The position numbers were made by a program, and so were the translations under genes. 32,356 nucleotides of DNA from an uncultured Ruminococcus sp. (GTDB taxonomy: Bacteria; Bacillota; Clostridia; Oscillospirales; Acutalibacteraceae), in the NCBI GenBank assembly GCA_902793125.1, contig CADBCC010000030.1, positions 1 to 32,356 of the forward strand. The letters run 5' to 3'. The notes below the pieces were generated by a model. The model had not been told where the DNA came from, ran no database searches, and saw only the letters and a list, made by a program, of their open reading frames with translations. Of this stretch, positions 6,378 to 15,225 are shown one piece after another (positions within the stretch are counted from its first letter, which is position 1; each line of letters begins with the position of its first letter).

Positions 6378-7493
6378 ACTATCCAATGTTCCTGTACTTA
6401 AACCTTTAAGATACGCGTTTATAAATCCGTCGAGATCGCCGTCCATAACTTTTTCAACATTACCTGTTTCAAAATTTGTGCGGTGGTCTTTTACCATTGT
6501 GTACGGCATAAATACATAGGAACGTATCTGGCTTCCCCATGTAATTTCCTTCTGGACGCCCTTAATATCCTCAATTTTATCGAGATGTTCGCGCTCTTTT
6601 ATTTCCATTAATTTTGACGCCAACATTTTCATAGCGACGTCGCGGTTCTGGTACTGGCTTCTTTCTACCTGGCTCGCTACAACAATTCCCGTAGGGATAT
6701 GAGTAAGTCTAACTGCCGAGGAAGTTTTATTTACCTTCTGGCCGCCTGCGCCGCTGGCGCGGTAAACGTCCATTTTAATATCTTCGGGATTAATATCAAC
6801 CTTTATATCGTCGTCAATCTCGGGCATTACTTCAAGAGAAGCGAAGCTTGTATGGCGTCTGCCCTGGGAATCAAAAGGCGAAACTCGCACAAGACGGTGA
6901 ACTCCCGCCTCGCTTTTAAGGTAGCCGTAAGCGTTTTCGCCTTCGATAAGAAGAACGGCGGATTTTAAGCCGGCTTCATCGCCGTCAAGATAATCGACGG
7001 TTTTAACTTTAAAATTATGCGCTTCGGCCCAGCGGGTGTACATACGGAAAAGCATTTCCGCCCAGTCCTGAGCCTCGGTACCGCCCGAGCCCGCGTGGAA
7101 AGTAAGCACGGCATTGTTTTTATCATACTCGCCCGTTAAGAGAGTTTTAAGCTTTTGCTTAGCGAGATCGGATTCAACCGCCTCAACCTCAGACAGAGCC
7201 TCGTCATAAAGCCCTTCGTCCTCTTCCTCGTTTGCGAGTTCGATAAGCGCTTTAGCGTCGTCATAATGCTCTACAAGCTTGTTATACTCTTCAACCGTCG
7301 CTTTTAAAACTCCGGTTTTCTGAAGTACGGACTGGGATTTTTCTACATCATCCCAGAAACCCGGCTCGGTCGCTTTAAGCTCAAGCTGTTCGATTTCCGA
7401 CATCATGGATTTTAAACCGAGCGCGTCGGATAAATCGTCGATATCGGGTTTTGAATTTTCAAGTCTTAATAAAAGTTCTTCAAACTGAACCAT
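6375..7493 (-). CDS. prfB: Peptide chain release factor 2, single-frame gene
   Basis: A 372-residue RF2, which recognises UGA and UAA stops and triggers peptide release on the ribosome. The SPF stop-codon recognition tripeptide is at 205-207 (RVSPFDSQ) and the GGQ peptidyl-hydrolysis motif at 250-252. The length matches bacterial RF2 (about 365). Most bacteria control prfB by a programmed +1 frameshift at an in-frame UGA near codon 25. Here residues 1-48, through GFWDD, are read in one frame. The codons at the equivalent place encode ALGLKS, with no CTTTGA. GAGGT upstream of ATG and a consensus promoter (7563-7591) support the start. Confidence 0.96.
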   Translation of the reverse strand: MVQFEELLLRLENSKPDIDDLSDALGLKSMMSEIEQLELKATEPGFWDDVEKSQSVLQKTGVLKATVEEYNKLVEHYDDAKALIELANEEEDEGLYDEALSEVEAVESDLAKQKLKTLLTGEYDKNNAVLTFHAGSGGTEAQDWAEMLFRMYTRWAEAHNFKVKTVDYLDGDEAGLKSAVLLIEGENAYGYLKSEAGVHRLVRVSPFDSQGRRHTSFASLEVMPEIDDDIKVDINPEDIKMDVYRASGAGGQKVNKTSSAVRLTHIPTGIVVASQVERSQYQNRDVAMKMLASKLMEIKEREHLDKIEDIKGVQKEITWGSQIRSYVFMPYTMVKDHRTNFETGNVEKVMDGDLDGFINAYLKGLSTGTLDS

Positions 7494-7562
7494 AAATATT
7501 ACCTCTTTTTTATTTGCGCACCCGCAAGCACGCTGCGCGCGCTTTTACTAAAGCTGCTGTTT

Positions 7563-7591
7563 ATTATAACAAAAATACTCAATAATGTAAA
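7563..7591 (-). promoter_or_regulatory. Sigma-A promoter for prfB
   Basis: On the minus strand, TTTACA (7591-7586) and TATAAT (7568-7563) are separated by 17 bases. The roughly 60-base leader is GC-rich (about 7515-7550) with no clear riboswitch or terminator. Confidence 0.75.
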
Positions 7592-7604
7592 TAATTATTT
7601 TTAT

Positions 7605-7633
7605 TTGCTTTTTTTGGCAAATAATGATATTAT
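7605..7633 (+). promoter_or_regulatory. Sigma-A promoter for the RING protein/galU operon
   Basis: TTGCTT (7605-7610) and TATTAT (7628-7633) have a 17-base spacer, about 40 bases before the ATG at 7674. It is divergent from the prfB promoter, and the two -35 boxes are about 13 bases apart. Confidence 0.7.
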
Positions 7634-7673
7634 AAATATTAAAGAATACAATATGAAATCTTAGGGAGAATCT

Positions 7674-8663
7674 ATGGATTTTAATGGTTTAAAATGCCCC
7701 GTCTGCAACGTTGAGTTTAAAGACGGCGACGATATTGTTGTTTGTCCCGAATGCGGCGCTCCGCACCACAGACAATGCTACGAAATTGAAAACCGCTGCG
7801 CTTATGAAAATCAGCACGGCGAAAATTTCAGTTTTAATAAAGAAGAAGAAAAGAAAGAATCCGAAAGCGACAGTATAATTTGTCCCAGATGTAAAACGGA
7901 AAACCAAAAGGGAATGTTCTACTGCGGAAGATGCGGTTTCCCCCTTTCCTCTCAAAACGCAAATACCCAGAATCCGGGCGGTTTTAACCCCGGCGGTTTC
8001 AACCCTAATTTCACTAACGTTATGGACCCGATGGCGGGAGTAAATCCCGAGGAAGATATGGGCGACGGCGTAACCGCGGGCGAAATTTCAAAATATGTTC
8101 AAAAAAACACACCTTATTTCATAAGAGTTTTCAACAACATAAAGAACTTTTCAAAAGGACGGTTTAATTTCTGCGCTTTCTTATTCAGCGGAGGATATCT
8201 TCTTTATCGTAAGATGTATAAAATCGGAGCGTTGATTACAGCTTTAATGATTTTTTTGTGGATATCCGAGCTTTATATTCACTACTGCACACCCGCAGGC
8301 CAGCAAATGAACGAGCTTTTTAACAACTACTACGCATCCGCTTCTAATCCGACTGACGCTATGAACGAACTATACAAAGGCATAGCTTCAATGAGTTCTT
8401 TAAATCTTATATTGCTTGGGCTTATGTATTTCAGCTCAATAGCTCAGTTAGCTCTTAAAATAATTGTCGGTATCTTTGCGAACAGATGGTATTTTAAACA
8501 TTGTAAAACTAAAATCAAAGATATAAAATCCAATAGCGAAAAACCGGCTGACGAATTTCAGACAAAAGGCGGAGTAAATACCGCTATCGCGATAAGCCTA
8601 CTCGCCGTATATTTCGTTATTGAATTCATCCCCTATTTTGTTTTTACAGGAGGTGTATTATGA
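7674..8663 (+). CDS. Prokaryotic RING/zinc-ribbon DUF2628-like membrane protein
   Basis: A 329-residue membrane protein with two N-terminal zinc modules. The first (residues 8-42; C8, C11, C24, C27, H31/H32, C35, C42) resembles the prokaryotic RING finger family 1. The second is a zinc ribbon (C70, C73, C84, C87). A Pro/Gly/Asn-rich linker repeats PGGFNPGGFNPNF. The C-terminal half (about 150-329) has several membrane helices around GYLLYRKMYKIGALIT, like DUF2628 proteins. The zinc modules probably lie in the cytoplasm. Its stop overlaps the galU start (ATGA), so it is translationally coupled to galU. The role is unknown; a scaffold or sensor at the membrane is a guess. Confidence 0.8.
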   Translation: MDFNGLKCPVCNVEFKDGDDIVVCPECGAPHHRQCYEIENRCAYENQHGENFSFNKEEEKKESESDSIICPRCKTENQKGMFYCGRCGFPLSSQNANTQNPGGFNPGGFNPNFTNVMDPMAGVNPEEDMGDGVTAGEISKYVQKNTPYFIRVFNNIKNFSKGRFNFCAFLFSGGYLLYRKMYKIGALITALMIFLWISELYIHYCTPAGQQMNELFNNYYASASNPTDAMNELYKGIASMSSLNLILLGLMYFSSIAQLALKIIVGIFANRWYFKHCKTKIKDIKSNSEKPADEFQTKGGVNTAIAISLLAVYFVIEFIPYFVFTGGVL

Positions 8664-9547
8664 AAGGTACTCAAAAAATAAGAAAAGCAATAATCCCCGC
8701 CGCGGGGTTCGGTACAAGGGTTCTTCCCGCCACAAAAAGTATGCCCAAGGAAATGTTTCCGATTGTGGATAAACCTACTATTCAGTACATTGTTGAGGAA
8801 GCTGTTGCCGCGGGAATTACCGATATTTTAATTATTACAAACAGAGGCAAAGGAGTAATTGAGGACCACTTTGATTACTCGCCCGAGTTAGAGGCTAATC
8901 TCAGAAAAAGCGGAAAAGACGATTTCTTAAAGCAGATTCACGAAATCGCTAATCTTGCTGACATAACTTTTATCCGCCAGAAAGAAATGAAAGGCCTCGG
9001 ACACGCGGTACTTAAAGCAAAAGCTTTTGTAGGAAACGAACCTTTCGCTGTACTTTTCGGCGACGGCGTTATAGACTGCGAGGGAACTCCCGCGATTAAA
9101 CAGCTTATTGACGCTTACGGCGAATTCGGCGAGGGTGTTTTAGGAGTTAAAAAAGTTCCCGAAAGCGAAATTCACAAGTACGGTTCGCTTGAAGTTGAAA
9201 ATATCCGCGATAATATCTTTAAATGCACGGATATGGTCGAGAAACCTCAGACAAAAGAGGAAGTTCTTTCACTTTATTCCATTACAGACCGCGTTGTTCT
9301 TCCTCCCGAAATTTTTGAAATACTTGAAAGAACCAAACCCGGAGCCGGAAACGAGATTCAGCTTACGGACGCTATGAAAGAAATTGCCGTAACAAAAGGT
9401 ATGACCGCTGTTGAGATGGAAGGCAACCGCTTTGATATGGGCAACAAGTTCGGCGTTTTAAAGGCAAATATCGACGTTGGACTCAAACATCCCGAAACCA
9501 AAGACCAGCTTAAAGAATACATAAAAAAACTCGCCCGGGAGTTATAA
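8660..9547 (+). CDS. galU: UTP--glucose-1-phosphate uridylyltransferase
   Basis: A 295-residue GalU that makes UDP-glucose from UTP and glucose-1-phosphate for cell-surface glycans and galactose metabolism. The nucleotide-binding loop is at residues about 13-20 (PAAGFGTR), followed by MPKEMFPIVDKP (about 29-39). FGDGVID carries the metal-binding Asp and VEKP lies in the sugar-binding region. The length is typical. It has a very strong ribosome binding site (AGGAGGTG) and overlaps the upstream RING-protein gene by four bases. A promoter-terminator unit follows it. Confidence 0.95.
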   Translation: MKGTQKIRKAIIPAAGFGTRVLPATKSMPKEMFPIVDKPTIQYIVEEAVAAGITDILIITNRGKGVIEDHFDYSPELEANLRKSGKDDFLKQIHEIANLADITFIRQKEMKGLGHAVLKAKAFVGNEPFAVLFGDGVIDCEGTPAIKQLIDAYGEFGEGVLGVKKVPESEIHKYGSLEVENIRDNIFKCTDMVEKPQTKEEVLSLYSITDRVVLPPEIFEILERTKPGAGNEIQLTDAMKEIAVTKGMTAVEMEGNRFDMGNKFGVLKANIDVGLKHPETKDQLKEYIKKLAREL

Positions 9548-9590
9548 TTTTACAAATTTCGACTAATTTAAAAAACTTACTTCGCTATAC

Positions 9591-9619
9591 TTGAAAAACA
9601 GCTCACGGAGTGATATAAT
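9591..9619 (+). promoter_or_regulatory. Strong promoter with no gene before the terminator
   Basis: TTGAAA (9591-9596) and consensus TATAAT (9614-9619) are exactly 17 bases apart. The predicted start near 9626 is only about 7 bases before a terminator stem, so any transcript would be about 45 bases long. Confidence 0.6.
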
Positions 9620-9632
9620 TTTTTCGACAACG

Positions 9633-9672
9633 AAAGGCAATGAAGCTTTCCGCTTCATTGCCTTTACTTTTT
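9633..9672. terminator. Terminator shared by galU and the PHP gene
   Basis: A perfect 14-bp stem (AAAGGCAATGAAGC with its complement) has a TTTCC loop, followed by ACTTTTT on plus. The A-rich flank allows use on the minus strand as well. Confidence 0.85.
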
Positions 9673-9675
9673 GAA

Positions 9676-10503
9676 TCAATACCAGATTTCCACATATTTA
9701 GGCTCGCGTTTACAGAAAACGGTATAATACTTAAACCCGCAGGTTTTTATAAGCTCTATTCCCTTTTCAACGCCTTTCCCTAAATCTTCGGCGTTATGGG
9801 AATCGCTTCCGACGGTAACATATTTTCCGCCGAGCTCTTTAAAGCGTTTTACAAGGTTTATATCGGGAAGAGTTGTGCCGATAAGTTCAAAAAGCCCCGA
9901 AGTATTCACTTCAAGCGCCTTATCCCTTTTAATCAGCGCTTTAAAAATTTCGTCAATCACGCCGCTGTATTTATTCATATCGGGCCTGATATCCGTTCTT
10001 TCGTAGATATACCTTAGAGGATATGTTAAATGAGCAAGGCTGTCAAATTCGGCGTTTTGGGCTGTATCAAGAAGTTCGTCAAAATATCTTTTTAATAAAC
10101 TGTCGACATTATTCTCATTATACTCAAGATAGTAAAAATCTTCCTCGTCTTTAAGATTATGAACCGAGGCGAGTATAAAATCAAAATCAGCTATTTCAAG
10201 CGCTTTTTTTGTAAGTTTAGGCATATGCATCGGCTCGCCGAGCTCCATTCCCTTTAATAGCCTGAGTTCATCTTTATATTTTTCGGAGTATTTTTCCACG
10301 TCCGATACAGACTGAGCTATTGATTTACAGGCGTTACCATAGACGCTTTTATCTCCGAGGCGTATCTCGGGCGCTTCCATATGGTCGGTAACAATTACTG
10401 TATTTATCCCCTTTTTAACGGCGGATTCGCAGATTTCGGCAACCGAGCTTTCGCCGTCGAATGAATTATCGGAATGAACATGTGTATCGCAAATTATTTT
10501 CAT
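9676..10503 (-). CDS. PHP-domain phosphoesterase, histidinol-phosphatase-like
   Basis: A 275-residue PHP superfamily metal-dependent phosphoesterase. Motif 1 is DTHVHSD at the N-terminus, followed by TDHME, an ASVHNL motif and GSDSHN near the C-terminus. These are the usual His/Asp ligands of a trinuclear metal site. It is closest in layout to HisJ/HisK histidinol phosphatases, but no histidine genes are nearby, so the substrate is uncertain. I chose the ATG at 10503 over an upstream TTG (10548). The ATG has GGTGA before it, and a promoter (-35 TTGCAT, -10 TATATT) occupies the region that the longer form would translate. Confidence 0.85.
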   Translation of the reverse strand: MKIICDTHVHSDNSFDGESSVAEICESAVKKGINTVIVTDHMEAPEIRLGDKSVYGNACKSIAQSVSDVEKYSEKYKDELRLLKGMELGEPMHMPKLTKKALEIADFDFILASVHNLKDEEDFYYLEYNENNVDSLLKRYFDELLDTAQNAEFDSLAHLTYPLRYIYERTDIRPDMNKYSGVIDEIFKALIKRDKALEVNTSGLFELIGTTLPDINLVKRFKELGGKYVTVGSDSHNAEDLGKGVEKGIELIKTCGFKYYTVFCKREPKYVEIWY

Positions 10504-10519
10504 AACAATCACCGAATTA

Positions 10520-10548
10520 AATATATCATAATTAATAAATTTATGCAA
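10520..10548 (-). promoter_or_regulatory. Sigma-A promoter for the PHP gene
   Basis: TTGCAT (10548-10543) and TATATT (10525-10520), read on minus, are 17 bases apart. The leader would be only about 10 bases. Confidence 0.65.
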
Positions 10549-10569
10549 ACGAAATTTGTAGTTTTATAT

Positions 10570-10598
10570 TTGCAAAATCAAATTATAAGTAGTATAAT
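10570..10598 (+). promoter_or_regulatory. Sigma-A promoter for the ACT/UPF0210 operon
   Basis: TTGCAA (10570-10575) and consensus TATAAT (10593-10598) with a 17-base spacer, 33 bases before the ACT-domain gene. Confidence 0.8.
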
Positions 10599-10631
10599 AT
10601 TTAGTTGTATTAAAACGCACGGAGGTACAAA

Positions 10632-10901
10632 ATGAAAGCTATAATTACCGTAGTCGGAAAAGACAAAGTAGGAATACTCGCGAAAGTATCCGCAGCCTGC
10701 GCCAACGCTGACGTAAATATAATCGAAGTTACCCAGAGCGTGCTTCAGGATATGTTCGCAATGACTATGATGGTTGAGATAAAAAAAGGCGATATTGAGC
10801 TTGACGCGTTAAGAGAAAAGCTCGAAAAAGTCGGAGAAGAAACCTCTACCAAGATTCACGTTATGCACGAGGACATCTTCAACAGTATGCACAGGATTTA
10901 A
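10632..10901 (+). CDS. ACT-domain protein, UPF0237 family
   Basis: An 89-residue protein consisting of one ACT domain, a small ligand-binding fold that usually senses amino acids. The motif VVGKDKVGILAKVSAACANADVNI (residues about 7-30) is typical of the UPF0237 family, related to the first domain of the glycine-cleavage regulator GcvR. ACGGAGGT supports the start. It is 21 bases before the UPF0210 gene; this pair is conserved together in many Firmicutes and archaea. The ligand is unknown. Confidence 0.9.
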   Translation: MKAIITVVGKDKVGILAKVSAACANADVNIIEVTQSVLQDMFAMTMMVEIKKGDIELDALREKLEKVGEETSTKIHVMHEDIFNSMHRI

Positions 10902-10922
10902 AGCTTTCGAGAGGATTTAATT

Positions 10923-12284
10923 ATGTTAGAAACAAAAGATATTCTTGAAACTATAAATATGATTGATAACGAAAACTTAGACGTAAGAACGATTACGATG
11001 GGTATTTCGCTTTTGGACTGTATGGACGAGAATATAGATAAAGCAAGCGGCAGAGTTTACGATAAAGTTTGCAGATACGCTCAGGATCTCGTTAAAACAG
11101 GCGAAGATATAGAAAAAGAATACGGTATTCCGATAATTAACAAGAGAATTTCCGTTACCCCCATCGGTATGGTGGCGGCTCCCTGCCAGAGCAAAAACGT
11201 CGTAAAATTCGCGAAATCGCTCGATAAAGCGGCAAAAAACCTCGGCGTTAACTTTATCGGCGGATACTCCGCGCTCGTTCAGAAAGGTTTTTCCGCGGGA
11301 GATTACGCCGTTATCGACAGCATTCCCGAAGCTTTGGCGGTTACCGAAAGAGTTTGCTCATCGGTAAATATTGGCTCAACCAAAGCGGGGCTTAATATGG
11401 ACGCCGTTAAAATGATGGGTAAAATCGTAAAACAAACCGCCGAAAAAACCGCCGACAGAGATTGCATCGGGGCGGCTAAGCTCGTTGTATTCTGCAACGC
11501 GCCCGAGGACAACCCGTTTATGGCGGGAGCTTTCCACGGCGCGGGCGAATCAGACTGCGTAATTAACGTAGGCGTTTCGGGACCGGGTGTTGTAAGAGCG
11601 GCTTTAGCTAAAGACGGCGCCGGAAAAAGTATTGACGAAATAGCGGATATGGTTAAAAAGACCGCTTTTAAAATCACAAGAATGGGCCAGCTTGTAGCTA
11701 AAGAAGCTTCAAAAAGATTATGCGTTCCTTTCGGAATAGTTGACCTCTCCCTCGCCCCGACTCCCGCGGTCGGCGACAGCGTAGCGTATATTTTAGAGGA
11801 AATGGGACTTGAAAGCTGCGGATGCCACGGAACGACAGCCGCTTTGGCGCTTTTGAACGACGCGGTTAAAAAAGGCGGAGTTATGGCGTCGTCACACGTA
11901 GGCGGACTTTCGGGAGCGTTTATTCCCGTAAGCGAGGACGCGGGGATGATTTCCGCGGCAAAAAAAGGCGCGCTCGATATTACAAAATTAGAATGTATGA
12001 CCGCTGTATGTTCGGTTGGACTCGATATGATTGTTGTTCCCGGAGATATAAGCGCCGAAACGATTTCGGCTATTATAGCCGACGAGGCGGCTATCGGTAT
12101 GGTAAACTCAAAAACAACGGCCGTAAGACTTATTCCCGCTATCGGTAAAAAAGCAGGCGACGACCTCAATTTCGGCGGACTGCTCGGTACAGGCCCCGTT
12201 ATGCCGATAAGAAAAGGAAACGCCGATGTATTTATAAACAGAGGCGGACGGCTTCCCGCGCCGCTTCAGTCGCTGAAAAATTAA
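10923..12284 (+). CDS. UPF0210 (DUF711/PFL-like) family protein
   Basis: A 453-residue protein of the UPF0210 family, the usual length for the family. Conserved blocks include [17 protein letters not shown] (near residue 80), [25 protein letters not shown] (near 205) and the Gly-rich C-terminal [13 protein letters not shown]. The fold is related to glycyl-radical/PFL-like barrels, but no glycyl-radical consensus is apparent and the reaction is not established. It is in an operon with the ACT-domain gene, which suggests control by an amino-acid-like ligand. A 134-base AT-rich gap follows; I found no clear hairpin terminator there. Confidence 0.9.
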   Translation: MLETKDILETINMIDNENLDVRTITMGISLLDCMDENIDKASGRVYDKVCRYAQDLVKTGEDIEKEYGIPIINKRISVTPIGMVAAPCQSKNVVKFAKSLDKAAKNLGVNFIGGYSALVQKGFSAGDYAVIDSIPEALAVTERVCSSVNIGSTKAGLNMDAVKMMGKIVKQTAEKTADRDCIGAAKLVVFCNAPEDNPFMAGAFHGAGESDCVINVGVSGPGVVRAALAKDGAGKSIDEIADMVKKTAFKITRMGQLVAKEASKRLCVPFGIVDLSLAPTPAVGDSVAYILEEMGLESCGCHGTTAALALLNDAVKKGGVMASSHVGGLSGAFIPVSEDAGMISAAKKGALDITKLECMTAVCSVGLDMIVVPGDISAETISAIIADEAAIGMVNSKTTAVRLIPAIGKKAGDDLNFGGLLGTGPVMPIRKGNADVFINRGGRLPAPLQSLKN

Positions 12285-12418
12285 ATTTTTACAATGTTTT
12301 TTTAATTTATTTCGTTATTATAATTATAACTAAATAATATTTATATATAATTTCTTTGGAAAGTTTTGATTAAACATTTTTCTGTTCTAAATAATTAAAA
12401 TGGAGTATTATATCTGAT

Positions 12419-12730
12419 ATGGAAAATCAAGAGCATCTTACTTATCTGAAAATTAAAAACGATTACGAAGAAGCAAAGCGAAAAAGGTTAAGTTACAAAA
12501 AATACGGAACAATTTTTATTATTATTTCCGGGATTTTGTTCCTTACGCTTATGTTCAGTCTTGAAAACAAAATTGCGTTTCTGATTCTTTGGGTAATTAC
12601 CGATTTCTGGTGCGCGGCTCTTATGATACGCGCCGACTACAAGTACCATAAATACGCTGAATACCTCGGCGTTGAGGATGAATACAGCATTAAACCCGAA
12701 ACCGGGGAAAACGAGGAGGAAAAGTATTGA
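12419..12730 (+). CDS. Small two-helix membrane protein
   Basis: A 103-residue protein of unknown family. A charged N-terminal helix (1-28) precedes two membrane helices (about 29-46 and 51-69), and the C-terminus is acidic (ending in EEEKY). Its stop overlaps the TTG start of the YhgE-like gene (TTGA), so the two are translationally coupled and their products may associate. TGGAG lies about 13 bases before the ATG, a weak or distant ribosome binding site. No good consensus promoter is visible in the AT-rich 12285-12418. Confidence 0.7.
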   Translation: MENQEHLTYLKIKNDYEEAKRKRLSYKKYGTIFIIISGILFLTLMFSLENKIAFLILWVITDFWCAALMIRADYKYHKYAEYLGVEDEYSIKPETGENEEEKY

Positions 12731-14892
12731 AAAATATATTTTCAATTTTAAAATATGACTTAAAAAATGTCGCAAGAAATATTATAGTATTTGTTGTAAT
12801 TATAGGAATTGCCATCCTTCCCGCTTTGTATTCCTGGTTCAATATCGCGTCAAACTGGGACCCGTATTCAAATACCGGAGCGCTTAATTTCGCGGTCTGT
12901 TCGCTTGATAAAGGATACAACTACAAGGCTTTAAAGATTAACGCCGGTGATTCGATTACCGATAATTTAAAGCAAAATAACAGCATGGGCTGGAAATTCG
13001 TTAACAAAAAGACGGCTCTCCAAGGCGTAAAAGACGGAAAATACTACGCCGCTGTTGTCATTCCCGAGAATTTCAGTAAGAGCCTGTTTTCCATAACAAC
13101 GGGTAAATTCAAGCAAGCTAAAGTTCAGTACTACGTAAACGAAAAAATCAACGCTATCGCTCCCAAAATCACTGCCAAAGGCGCCGAGGCGATTGAAAAA
13201 TCCGTTAATAAAACCTATGTCGATAAGATTACCGAAGTTATAGCGACCGCTTTAAATATGACAGGAACGGATATCTCCGACTACAAGGCTGACGCGGCGG
13301 ATAAAATAGTAAAAATTCTTAAAAACACAAAAGTCGATTTAAATGAATTCAGCAAAACAAACGCGCTGTTTATTTCAACTTTAGATTCAATTAACAACCT
13401 TTTGGAATCCAATAAGGATTTGGAACCCGCAATAAGAGCGGCTATCAATAAAGCCGGAGCTGTAGGCACGGATGTTAAAAATACTCTTAAAGGTTTCAGC
13501 TCAACCTCAAGCCAGATAAGTGACTCAATCGCGTCAATTATCAATCAGGGTTCCGGCTATTCACAGGATGTTGACGATGAATTAACCGACACTTTTAAAG
13601 AGCTGGGCAAAGATTCAGACGCCGCTGCCGACAAGCTTTCTCGTATTACTTCAATTAATAATAAAATTATTTCTGTAAATAATACGGCTATTTCGGTTTT
13701 AAATAAGATTCAAACGGTTTTCCCGAAAATAAAAACCGACATCCTTATAAAACTTCTTAATAAATCAAATAAAAAGCAAAACAATATTATTAATAAAATC
13801 AACAAAGCCTGCAACACAATCCGCACCACAGGCAATCTTCCCAAAAATGTTCAAAATGAAATTAAATCCGAGATTTCTTCAGCTAAAACCGAATTAAGCA
13901 AAGCTAAAACAAACTTCTCGGATATTAAGAGCAAATTGGATAAAGCCGCGAACGAAACTTATTCCGCGCTCGACAATGTTTCGGAATTTGTAAGTTCGCT
14001 CGGTTCGGGCACAGGTACAATCAAAAAGGTCTTAAACAACGGAATTAAAACGGTAGACAACCTTAAAGCCACATTTAATAACCTTAACGATTTACTGAAG
14101 AACGCGGGCACAAAAATAGATTCCTTAGTTAAAAAAGTTGAGGATATAAAGAATAACAAGAAAGTTGAAAACTTTATTACTCCGATTATCGAAAACCCCG
14201 AAGAGCTCGGCAAGTTTGTATCAGGGCCTGTTGCAACAAAAGAACACAGAGTATACCCTGTTAAAAACTACGGCTCGGCTATGACACCGTTCTATACTTC
14301 CCTCGGTCTGTGGGTAGGCGGAGTTGTGCTTGTCGCCGTAATAAGCGTAAGCCTTACAAAGCGCGAGCTTAAAACGCTTAACAAGCCTAAAGATTATCAG
14401 ATTTATTTCGGACGTTACCTTATATTCTTTATTATGGCGGAAGTACAGGGACTCGTTATCGCTTTAGGCGACATACTATTCCTTAAAATACAATGTGATG
14501 ACCCGTGGCTGTTCATTTTCGCGAGCCTTGTCTCAAGTTTTGTTTATTCATTAATTATTTACTCGCTGACAATTACATTCAGCGTACTCGGAAAGGCGCT
14601 CGCGGTTATTATTCTTGTGCTTCAGGTAGCGGGCTCCGGCGGAACATTCCCGATAGAAGTTCTACCCGAACCGTTCAGGGCAATGGCTCCTTTCCTTCCG
14701 TTCAAATACGGAGTAAGCGCGTTAAGAGAAGCTGTAGCAGGTGTGAATTCCACAAATTACTGGATGAATTTAGGCTTACTTTTACTGTTCGCGTTAGGAG
14801 CGCTGTTTATAGGTTTGGTTTTAAGAAAACCCTGTATTAAAATTATAGAATTCTTTAACGAAAGAGTTGAAGAAAGCGAGTTAGTAATTTAA
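12727..14892 (+). CDS. YhgE/Pip-like membrane protein, ABC-2 permease fold
   Basis: A 721-residue protein of the YhgE/Pip group, related to EsaA/YueB of type VII secretion loci and to ABC-2 exporters. There is one N-terminal membrane helix (about 18-37, containing AILPALYSWFNI, a family hallmark) and then a large extracellular, helix-rich and Asn/Lys/Ser-rich region (about 40-510). Five or six membrane helices end the protein (about 515-710; VLQVAGSGGTFPIEVLPEPF lies between the later ones). It starts at TTG behind a strong GAGGAGG. No WXG100 or type VII ATPase gene is nearby, so its substrate is unknown. It sits 24 bases before the V-ATPase operon and may be read through into it. Confidence 0.85.
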   Translation: MKNIFSILKYDLKNVARNIIVFVVIIGIAILPALYSWFNIASNWDPYSNTGALNFAVCSLDKGYNYKALKINAGDSITDNLKQNNSMGWKFVNKKTALQGVKDGKYYAAVVIPENFSKSLFSITTGKFKQAKVQYYVNEKINAIAPKITAKGAEAIEKSVNKTYVDKITEVIATALNMTGTDISDYKADAADKIVKILKNTKVDLNEFSKTNALFISTLDSINNLLESNKDLEPAIRAAINKAGAVGTDVKNTLKGFSSTSSQISDSIASIINQGSGYSQDVDDELTDTFKELGKDSDAAADKLSRITSINNKIISVNNTAISVLNKIQTVFPKIKTDILIKLLNKSNKKQNNIINKINKACNTIRTTGNLPKNVQNEIKSEISSAKTELSKAKTNFSDIKSKLDKAANETYSALDNVSEFVSSLGSGTGTIKKVLNNGIKTVDNLKATFNNLNDLLKNAGTKIDSLVKKVEDIKNNKKVENFITPIIENPEELGKFVSGPVATKEHRVYPVKNYGSAMTPFYTSLGLWVGGVVLVAVISVSLTKRELKTLNKPKDYQIYFGRYLIFFIMAEVQGLVIALGDILFLKIQCDDPWLFIFASLVSSFVYSLIIYSLTITFSVLGKALAVIILVLQVAGSGGTFPIEVLPEPFRAMAPFLPFKYGVSALREAVAGVNSTNYWMNLGLLLLFALGALFIGLVLRKPCIKIIEFFNERVEESELVI

Positions 14893-14916
14893 CTTTTATA
14901 TATAGGAGATTTAGTT

Positions 14917-15225
14917 ATGCAAGATATAATTAAAAAATTAGTTGATATTGACGAGCAGGCTAAAGCTTTCGGCGAGGAAACAAAAAAACAAAAAGAAGAA
15001 TATGAAGTTCAGATAAGCGAAGAATCAAAGAAAATATACGAAAAATATATTGATGACGCAAAAGCGGAAGTTGAAGCTCAGAAAGGAAAAATAGAAAACG
15101 AAAGCAAAGAAAAGTACGAAAAGACTATAGCTTTAACACAAAAGCAGTCCGAAGCGCTAAAGAAAAAATTTGATGAAAACGCCGACCGCTGGGTTGACGA
15201 AATTGTCGCGGACGTACTTAAATAA
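14917..15225 (+). CDS. ntpF: V-type ATP synthase subunit G/H (peripheral stalk)
   Basis: A 102-residue, almost entirely alpha-helical protein rich in Glu, Lys and Ala, as expected for the G/H subunit that pairs with subunit E to form the peripheral stalk of V/A-type ATPases. The assignment rests on its helical pattern, its length and its position as first gene of the V-ATPase operon; the sequence itself is low-complexity. AGGAGA precedes the ATG. Its natural partner, subunit E, is frameshifted downstream in this window. Confidence 0.82.
   Translation: MQDIIKKLVDIDEQAKAFGEETKKQKEEYEVQISEESKKIYEKYIDDAKAEVEAQKGKIENESKEKYEKTIALTQKQSEALKKKFDENADRWVDEIVADVLK

Noticed and set aside
10504-10548. N-terminal extension of the PHP protein from a TTG
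   Set aside because: It overlaps a well-formed promoter and lacks a ribosome binding site; the ATG at 10503 begins the conserved DTHVHSD region.
11303-12169. 288-codon open frame on minus inside the UPF0210 gene
   Set aside because: It is a mirror frame of a clearly conserved gene with no domain, start signal or neighbours of its own.
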